From Panax quinquefolius (taxonomy: Eukaryota; Streptophyta; Magnoliopsida; Apiales; Araliaceae): DNA of 64,000 nucleotides. Positions 55,835-64,000 of this stretch are shown here, in pieces. The first letter of the stretch is position 1. Every line of letters begins with the position of its first letter. A program made the translations under genes and the position numbers. The stretch covers positions 125,002,795-125,066,794 of the forward strand of contig CM035168.1 of NCBI GenBank assembly GCA_020205615.1, in the 5' to 3' direction. The notes under the pieces are model-generated. The model was not told the DNA's origin and searched no databases. It saw nothing but the letters and a program-made list of their open reading frames with translations.

Positions 55835-58527
55835 TGTAAGACCCCGAAATTTTTAAATAAAAAGGAATTTCCTTTATTTATTATTTTGAAATAGTAAGGG
55901 TTGATTTGATTAATGTGGATAGTTAAGGGTTAAATATGCAAATATTTCAAATTAAGCAAGTGGTTATAAAATATTCATTTGGTCGTGGAATATTCGTACT
56001 GTCGGGGAATATTCGTACAACGGCGCAGCCATGTGTGGGCCCCATAACGGAAAGTGATTGGATGAAGAAAACGACAAATATAAGTTGTTTTTAAATAACA
56101 GGCGTAGTTGTTACACAGATTATCTTGTTGGAATACCGGTGGTTAAAACACACTAATACGCGTTGTTGAACAAGAAGACACCAGTATTGCACCAATTATT
56201 GATTCTTACGTGAAGAAGGCACTACTCAATAATGGTTGATGTAATTCTTATTCGATATTTTATTGAGTTAATAATTCTTTGCGTTGATATTTTATATCAT
56301 TGTTGTTTCAATAATTGTCATTACACGGTATCTTTCATTATCGAAGCAATAATTCATATTATCTGAATAATATTATTAGATAACATTATTGGCAATGTCT
56401 AGAAAGTTACATACAAGGAGAGGTTTGGTCACCTAATTCATGGCGCCAAGAAGAAGAATTCTTATGGAAAGCCCCTCTTCCTGAGGCGCACGGTTGTCAA
56501 TATTGTGATTCTGTAATATTATTTGTGAATAATTAATTATTGATTTATATGATGAGGAAAATATTGATTTTATGTGGATATAGATGGAAAATTTTTAAAA
56601 TGACAATTGTTGAAAATTAATATTTTATCTTTTTTTCGATAAAATAATTCATTTAAATATATTATTTTAATAATATATTAACGGTGATATTTTTACAACG
56701 AATGTGGGATATATGAGTATACGAGGAGGAAGAGTATTTTTTGTTGCAATAAATGTTTAAAACATGTTAAACATGTCGGTGGACCCCATTTATTCGATCG
56801 AAATTTGATTATAACTTTGTAAAATCGCTTCGTTGTGGATTTCGGTCAATTTCTATTTGGAATTTGGAAAAACTTTCTTTCTGCAAAGTTGTAGAGAATT
56901 GAATTTCCTATAAAACTCAAGAGATTCGAATTTTTCTGATGAAAGGGCTATTTATTATGAATTATTGAAGTTCAGAAGATTGAAATAATTGATTTTGGAA
57001 GTTTTAAATATTTATATTCACAAAACGTTTTTGTGTTTGGTGGGCATCTTTAACACATGTCATGTTGCTGAATTCAGATGTTTGATGCGTAGGAGGATGT
57101 AGAAAAATTATAATATTAATTTATTAAATTTTTCTGCTTTGGTGTTCTAAGCAATTTCTATAAATAAGGTGCTTAGGTTAGAATTGAAAATCACACCGTA
57201 AGCTGAAGTTTTCTCTCTATATTATCGGCGTATTCTTGTGAGTATTTTGAGTATACTTTGAGTATTGCTATTTAGGTCTGCAAGTCAGTCATGCTTTATA
57301 TCTGGTGTTTCAACTAGAAATCTTGATCTTTCGAGGTAAGGGATATTATTTTTTCGTAATGATATTATTTCTTCAATATCATTATATCTTTGAAATGTTG
57401 ATCTGAAGTTTTTATCAAATTTGGAACTTTTTCATGTCGGGGTTCTTATTCATGGGTTACTATTCATGAGTTCTTATTCACGAGTAACTATTCAGCTTTA
57501 GATTCTTATTCACGATTCTTATTCACGAAGTACTATTTAAGTGAAGCGTGAAGATGTTTTTGTGGAATTTCTATCTTTTGGTGTCTGAGTCTTATTCACG
57601 TATCGGCCTTTATTCACGATATCTGAAGACTATTCACGATATACTGTATTATTCAATAGAAAAATAAAATTTCTTCTTTTTGTCCAAAATATCTATTCCG
57701 GATACTAACTCGATTGTATCCATGTTTTGATCATTCTTGAATTTTACACCACTATGATTATTTTTTGAGGTATTCTTGGGCGTGGATAAAACCAAGTACG
57801 AATCCTTAATCCTTAATCCTTGTCATTTTTGTTTCTTTGGATTCGTTTCTTTTAAAATATTTTTCATCATCCTCGGTCTTAAATGATGATATTATTGAAT
57901 ATCTTTGGCCCTGTAGTGCAAAGATGAATGATTCTGAAGAATATCTTTGGCTGTAGTGCAAAGATGAATATTTGATTCCGGATGTATATTGATTGATGTT
58001 ACGAGGATAAAATATTGATGATGGTTTATTAAATTCATAGATTATAGTAGATTTCATTCTCACGTAACTCTTTCTATGAATTATTATTTCATTGCGAATA
58101 TTGATCCGAAACTTGTTGCCTATGTGATTCTATCGATTTTTCCTGTTGAAGACTAACGATAATTTGTTATATATTATCTTAGTCATAATATTCTTTCTTT
58201 GGGCTAGTTGAGCTCACCCTTTCTCTTGTTGTTCCATTTTTCTTCTCGGGGAGGCGAGAATGTAGCGAAGTCTTAGTGGGGTATGGAATGAAGGTTCAGA
58301 GAGAGTTGTTTAGTAGTCCTCACCATTTTGTAAAATAATCAATAATTATGATGGGGATTTATTTGAGTATAGATATTATGCAGAAGACAATATTATATTT
58401 AAACTCATTAAAGATATATTGTCGTACTTCACACGACATTTGTATTATGAAGTTGTAGGTTGCTTTTTGTACCATGTATTTGGCGACTCGAGAATGGGTG
58501 TTGTGTATACCTATTTTGGGGCGTCAC
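55835..58527 (+). repeat. 5' LTR of E3
   Basis: Starts TGTAAGACCCCG, ends GGGGCGTCAC. TATAAATA at 57159-57166, TATTCACGA-type arrays at about 57445-57650, ATATCTTTGGCCCTGTAGTG words at about 57898-57965, conserved TTGGGCTAGTTGAGCTCACC at 58199-58218. Confidence 0.88.
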
Positions 58528-58530
58528 GGT

Positions 58531-58541
58531 TGGTATCGAGC
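58531..58541 (+). other. Primer-binding site of E3
   Basis: TGGTATCGAGC directly after the 5' LTR; the A of the usual CAG is missing, as in the other elements. Confidence 0.75.
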
Positions 58542-58715
58542 TTAGGGATATGATCTCTGGCGGAGATCGGGGAATAGAACTAGGAGGAGAGACGAGTAAA
58601 TCCTTCGCTAAAGTGTGTCCTACCTAAGCTTATTTGTTGGTTGGTCAAGATATATAGGGATATTATGTGATATATTGATTTCTTAATTAACCCTTGTTTT
58701 ATGATAGTTTTAAGA

Positions 58716-59935
58716 ATGGTTTGCGAGAGCGTTAATAAAGTGGAGTAAATGAGATAGTGGAGATGCTGTACTCACCAACGAGAAAAGCGTAAACAACAGT
58801 GGCAATGTTCCTCCCGTGAACAACACCAATCGGCGAGATGATAAGCGAGGGATGTTTAGAAACTTTTTGCAGTTCATACAAAATCAAACGAGGGAGACTC
58901 GTGTTCAAAATCTGAGGAGGAAATGATAGAATTCACGGTGGTCACAACAAGCGATCAAAGAGTTGGGACCACGAGTGCGGAAAAGCGGATCCGATTAAAG
59001 GCGAGACGTGGGTCAAACAAATTACCAAGATATTCGATGTCTTGGGATGCACGGAGAATGAAAGTTCCATTCGCCACCTTTATGTTCCGTGGCGCAGGCA
59101 GATTCATGGTGGGAATCGTGAAGCGTACCCATCCATTTTCAAGATGTCAGTGGGAGACGTTTCAGAGCAGATTCAATGACAAGTACTTCACGAAAGTATT
59201 CGCTATATGAAGGAAGTGGAGTTTATTAGACTAGAAAGAGAATAACATGACGGTGTCCCAAAGACGAGGCGAAGTTCGCGGAGTTATCGAGTTTGCACCT
59301 CATTTGGTGGAGAATGAGGAACGATGACGCGGATGTTTACGAGAGGTTTGAAACCCGACATACGCCAAGATCTCATTTCTCATAAATTTTCTCTCTATTC
59401 AGATGTTGTCAATGAGGCTCCGGTTGTTAGAAGCGAGATAACGAGTACGTTCAACCGAGGGACCATAACCGAGGATCATAGAAGATAGCGGTCATCGAGA
59501 ATAACGATAACCAACGGAGAAAGAAGAAATACGACAAAGGCAGAACCACTCTGGTGGTAATCGTGGCCATGAAAATAGAAGAAGCGAGTCGGGAGGAGAT
59601 TTTTAAAAGAGGAGATTCAACAACGACCATGTGAAGACGTCGGTAAAGAGCAACTAGTTTTAAGGGAGGAGAACGACCACCCGGTCATATGCTACAAATG
59701 CGGAAAAGAGGGACATATCGATCAAAGCGCCCCACAACAGTTCAAGGTATGCTATAATTGTGGAAAGGAAGGACATATCGCTCGAGATTAGACGAAGAGC
59801 GAAACCTAGTTCAATGGGGACGGTGACTCAAAAGATCGGCCCGAGAAAAGTCAAAGTCAATGATTCCGGAAGAAGCGTTTGTTGTGGATTGGTCAAAATA
59901 CGAGGAACCCGAACGAAGTTAGCACAGGTTAGTTA
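58716..59935 (+). pseudogene. E3 gag remnant with two zinc knuckles
   Basis: Start-like ATG at 58716. Capsid-like words occur around 58950-59130 in changing frames (RVGTTSAEKRIR, then YSMSWDAR in one frame; FDVLGC in another). Zinc knuckles at about 59690-59800 read CYKCGKEGHIDQSA and CYNCGKEGHIARD, each lacking the final Cys through small changes. Very similar to E2 gag. Confidence 0.7.
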
Positions 59936-62490
59936 ATTATAAATTCTTCAAGTATATACCTTACTAGATATTGGTTCTACCCATTCTTTTATCTCTTACT
60001 TGCGCTCAACGTTTGAACTTGACTACGGAGAAATTAAACTTTGACCTATCTGTGGAGACTCCATTAGGAGAAACTTTCATTACATCCGTTGTTTAAAAAT
60101 CTTGCTTGATTCAAGTTGGCACTATTACATTACCTGTTAACCTTATTTCTATAGAGATATTTGCTTTTGATGTGATTTTAAGGTTAACTACTCATCATGC
60201 CAAAATTAATTACTTTCGTAAGGTTGTTAGTTTTCATATTCCTAAGCAACCTGTTATTCGAATTCAAGCAATCAAACCATTGTAGTCAAACATTTTCATA
60301 TCAAGCCATGAAGTCATTCGTTTATTACGGATGTCAAGTTTTCTTAGTCCATGTTATGGATTTGAATAAAGACACGCCGATTTGAATAATATTCTTGTTG
60401 TTATTGATTTTTCCGACGTATTTTTTACGAAGAATTTCTTGGCTTACTCCCAAAGCTCGATATTAAATTTTGTATCGACTTTGAACCCAGACAAAACTCA
60501 TTTCTAAAATCTCATATCGAATGGCTCCTATTGAACTTCGAGAGTTAAAAATTCAACTATAGAATTTGGTACCGAGCCTTTATCTTGTGACTTCCTTTGT
60601 GGAATTCACCTAAGCCGAACTCTCTGTAGGGACGTCATATTCGATGCGATAGTAAAGCGATAGGTGTCATTGTGACGTCTTATCCAAGATTGGGATACGA
60701 GTCACGATTGAGAAGCAACTAAGTCGATTATCGAAAGCGTAAGCTTTCAGGCTTAGTTGGTTATTATCGGAGATTCGTTGAAGGATATTCTCGAAATCGC
60801 TATTCCATTAACGGTGACTCGTAGAGATACAAAATACGAATGGAGCAAGGAATGTGGGAAGAGCTTCAAGAACTCAAGAGGAGACTCATTTCAAAGACAT
60901 GTTACGATCATGCCATCCCGGAAAAGCGAACGTGGTAAATTGACGCGATGAGTAGAAGATTATATCGAGGGAACGAGTGCGATGATGTCAAGTATCGCGT
61001 AGAGCCAACTTTAATAGAAAAGTTAAGGTTGCTCGAGCCACCGGCTTGATTCATGATGCGTATGAAGAAGAAAGTCTGAAGGAGCTATTCCGAAGCGAGA
61101 ATTGATGAAGAAGGAATACTTGAGTCCACTCTAGACTTTGTGTTCTAACGACTCTGATTTGAAGTACAAGATTATGATGGAGGCACACAACACATTGTTT
61201 GCAATCCATCCTGGGAGTACCAAAATGTATTATGATCTTCAACATATATTTTGGTGGAGCAATATGAGGAGAAAGATCGCGTAGTTTATCTCGAGATGTT
61301 TAACTTGTCAACATGTAAAGGCAGAGCATCAAGTGCCAAAGGGTCCATTGCAACCACTTGAGATTCCGGAATGGAAGTGGGAACACATTACTATGGATTT
61401 CGTTACGGGTCTTCCTGCGGTTTCTCAAAACATCAATGCTATTTGGGTTATTGTTGATAGATTAACCAAGTCTGCTCATTTTTACCGATACGAGAGACTT
61501 ATTCCTTGAACGCGTCTTTCTCGTATATGACGTAAATGAGATTGTGAGATTGCATGACATGCCGGTATCCATAGTTTTAGATCGTGACCCAAGATTCACT
61601 TCATGATTTTGGGTTAGAAAGCTATGGGCACGCAATTTATTGATTGCTTTTTGCATACCATCCTCAAAGCGGATGGGCAATCGAAAGGACTACTCAAACT
61701 CTTGAAGATATATTAAAACTCGTGTCCTAGATTTCAAAGGAAGTTGGGATAAGTACTTGCCATTGGTGGAATTCTCATACAACAATAGTTATTAAACAAA
61801 TATAGGCATGGTTCCATTCAAGCATTATATGGACGAAAATGTCGTTTCCAATATGTTGGGATGAGGTGGGTGAAGCAACATTGTTGGGACTCGAAAGTTA
61901 AGACGCGATATGACTCACCGAAAAGATCCAAATGATTCGACAACGATATAAATAAGCGGCACAAGATCGACAAAAGAGTTATGCGGATCTTCATCGAAAA
62001 AGACGTGGAATTTAATGTAGGGGATCATGTATTGTCATGCGAGTTGCTTCCATGGAAGGGAATTACAAGATTTGGGAAGAGAGGAAAGCTCAATCCACGA
62101 TTTATCGGTCCATTTCAAATTCTTGACCGAAAGTAGGAAATGTAGCCTATAGACTTCATGCGTATTCTCAAAAGTATGTCTCGTGTTCATAATGTGTTTC
62201 ACATATCTCATGCTTCAGTAAATATGTGAAAGACCCGAACCACGTTATAGAGTTAGAACCAGGACGAGATAGCCAAGAAGACTTAACGTATGAGGAGGTA
62301 CTGTCAAGATTTTGGATAGGAAGGAGCATGTCCTACGCCAAGAAAGGTTATACCACAAGTTAAAGTTTTGTGGAGGAATCATGCTATAGAGGAAATGACA
62401 CGGGAGTTGGAAACGGAAATGAAAGTGAGGTATCTTCACCTTTTCAAACACCAGTATCGTCACGTCAATTTCGAGGACGAAATTTCATAA
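59936..62490 (+). pseudogene. E3 pol remnant: integrase kept, RT and RNase H cores missing
   Basis: The protease motif near 59966 reads L-D-I-G-S-T (Thr of DTGS changed). The pre-RT segment ends at about 60560 (MAPIELREL). Filler at about 60566-60712 replaces the RT core. The connection (LVGYY-like) and RRLISK words lead to a join at about 60905-60925 that omits RNase H. Integrase spans about 61060-62130: zinc region with CLTCQ-like words, [17 protein letters not shown], a RLTKSAHF word, DPRFTS, GQSKGL-like and WDEVGEATLLG. The C-terminus (about 62155-62470) has VHNVFHIS, then ELEPGRDSQEDLTYEE and VKVLW- and NFEDEIS-like words, as in Tekay/Del chromodomain-type tails. Confidence 0.8.
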
Positions 62491-62500
62491 GGAGGGAGGT
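62489..62500 (+). other. Polypurine tract of E3
   Basis: AAGGAGGGAGGT directly before TGTAAGACC of the 3' LTR. Confidence 0.8.
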
Positions 62501-64000
62501 TGTAAGACCTCAAATTTTTAAATAAAAAGGAATTTCCTTTATTTATTATTTTGAAATAGTAAGGGTTGATTTGATTAATATGGATAGTTAAGGGTTAAAT
62601 ATGCAAATATTTCAAATTAAGCAAGTGGTTATAAAATATTCATTTGGTCGTGGAATATTCAGATCGCTTGTGGGAATATTCGTATAACCACAAATGCATG
62701 ACCGTGTGTGAGCCCCATAACGGAAAGTGATTGGATGAAGAAAGCGACAAATATAAGTTGTTTTTAAATAATGGCGTAGTTATTCAAGTATTATCTTGTT
62801 GGAATACCCGGTGGTTAAAACACACTAATACGCGTTGTCAACAAGAAGCACCAGTATTGCACCAATTATTGATTCTTACGTAGAAGGCACTACTCAATAA
62901 TGGTTACAAAGAATTAATCGCTTCAAAGATTTTATCGAGTTAATAATTCTTTGCGTTGATATTTTATATTCTTTGTTGTTTCAATAATTGTCATTTACAC
63001 AGTATCTTTCATTATCGAAGCAATAATTCATATTATACGAATAATATTATTAGATAACATTATTGGCAATGTCTAGAAAGTTACATGCAAGGAGATGTTT
63101 GGTCACCTAATCAATTGCCTTGAAGAAGAAGAAATTCTTATTGGAAAGCCCCTCTTTCCAGGAACCGCCTGGTTGTCAATATTGTGATTACGTAATATTA
63201 TTTGTGAATAATTAATTATTGATTTATATGATGAGGAAAATATTGATTTTATGTGGATATAGATGGAGAAAATTTTTAAAATGACAATTGTTGAAAATTA
63301 ATATTTTATCTTTTTCCGATAAAATAATTCATTTAAATATATTATTTTAATAATATATTAGCGGTGATATTTTTACAACGAATGTGGGATATATGAGTAT
63401 ACGAGGAGGAAGAGTATTTTGTTGCAATAAATGTTTAAAACATGTTAAACATGTCGGTGGACCCCATTTATTGATGAAATTTGATTATACCGTAAAATCG
63501 CCTCGTTTGTGGATTTCGGTCAATTTCTATTTGGAATTTGGAAAAACTTTCTTCTGTAAAGTTGTAGAGAATTGAATTTCCTATAAAAACTCATGAGATT
63601 CGAATTTTCTGATGAAAGGGCTATTTATTATGAATTATTGAAGTTCCAAGCTTCAAATAATTGATTTTGGAAGTTTTTAATATTTATATTCACAAAAACG
63701 TTTTTGTGTTTGGTGGGCATCTTTAACACATGTCATGTTGCTGAATTCAGATGTTTGATGCGTAGGAGGATGTAGAAAAATTATAATATTAATTTATTAA
63801 ATTTTTACGCTTTGGTGTTCTAAGCAATTTCTATTTATAAATAGGGTCTTGGGTTAGAATTGAAAATCACACCGTAAACTCAAGTTTTATCTCTCTATAT
63901 TATCGAAGCGTATTCTTGTGAGTATTTTGAGTATACTTTGAGTATTGCTATACTGGTGCAAGTCCAAGTCATAGCTTTATATCAGGTGTTTCAACTAAGC
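62501..64000 (+). repeat. 3' LTR of E3, partial
   Basis: Starts TGTAAGACCTC and matches 55835 onward over the 1500 bases present. TATAAATA at 63836-63843. The rest lies beyond the window. Confidence 0.9.

Larger units (their letters stand above)
40436..64000 (+). mobile_element. Ty3/gypsy element E1 (Tekay/Del-like), interrupted, 3' end outside window
   Basis: Outermost of three nested gypsy elements. 5' LTR 40436-43013, primer-binding site 43019, gag 43194-44095, and pol from 44200. Pol is interrupted by E2 at 46653-55119 (duplication CTTAT) and by E3 from 55835. Domain order PR-RT-RNaseH-IN is the gypsy order, and RT words resemble Tekay/Del chromoviruses. Its own 3' LTR is not in the window and should lie beyond E3. 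Frames are broken by many small indels. Confidence 0.85.
55835..64000 (+). mobile_element. Ty3/gypsy element E3, RT/RNase H-deleted, 3' LTR cut by window end
   Basis: 5' LTR 55835-58527, primer-binding site 58531, gag 58716-59935, pol remnant 59940-62490, polypurine tract 62489-62500, 3' LTR from 62501. Five bases before it are ACGTA; the matching copy is beyond the window. Internally close to E2, but it keeps the integrase and the C-terminal chromodomain-like region, and its LTR differs from E2 in the part upstream of the TATA box. Confidence 0.88.

Noticed and set aside
40436..64000. Treating the gypsy nest as an integrated virus (pararetrovirus or envelope-bearing element)
   Set aside because: Domain order, LTRs, initiator-Met primer sites and target duplications are those of Ty3/gypsy retrotransposons; no envelope, movement or coat protein words were seen.

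Overview
This is nuclear DNA from a flowering plant, probably a eudicot. It is AT-rich, has GT-AG introns, carries two plant-type host genes, and is otherwise mostly transposable elements of plant families: MULEs, a Ty1/copia element and Ty3/gypsy elements of Tekay/Del type. No bacterial, organellar, tRNA, rRNA or CRISPR features were seen.

Layout. 1-360 looks like a promoter cut off by repeat DNA. About 361-1660 is an AT-rich block with GC-richer, roughly mirrored edges, possibly a small DNA transposon. About 1695-15530 is a large Mutator-like element with two decayed convergent genes: a DUF1985/Ulp1-type cysteine protease gene (+) and a MULE transposase (-). Their introns are packed with two short words, TTGGTTAC and TTGGTTCTTG. 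16766-18955 is an intact four-exon host gene for a 296-residue coiled-coil protein with degenerate FDLNQ-type repeats. About 19316-34185 is a second MULE, split by a complete copia element (21070-32492, TSD GTTAT). The copia integrase is itself split by a solo gypsy LTR (26655-29023, TSD CTTGT). 34868-36293 is a non-autonomous element with ~170-bp terminal inverted repeats. 37044-37359 is an intact two-exon RCI2/PMP3 gene, followed by 2.6 kb of intergenic DNA with hairpins and a G-quadruplex motif. 40436 to the window end is a nest of three gypsy elements: E1 (40436 onward), E2 inserted in the E1 integrase (46653-55119, TSD CTTAT), and E3 inserted near the end of E1 pol (55835 to beyond 64000).

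How it works together. Only the two host genes read cleanly. Every transposon gene is broken by small indels and stops, although domain order is still readable. E1 keeps all pol domains. E2 and E3 share the same loss of the RT and RNase H cores, so they look like a non-autonomous lineage needing enzymes in trans. Some of the indels may be consensus errors rather than biology: all four tRNA primer-binding sites lack the same A of a CAG triplet, while the host genes have no frameshift.

Most notable signals: evenly spaced hairpins (47-bp period), several with a GGAG loop, in the copia leader between primer-binding site and gag; the two-word repeat vocabulary of the large MULE; the shared RT/RNase H deletion with a leader-derived filler in E2 and E3; two strong intergenic hairpins; and the tandem repeats of the first host protein.
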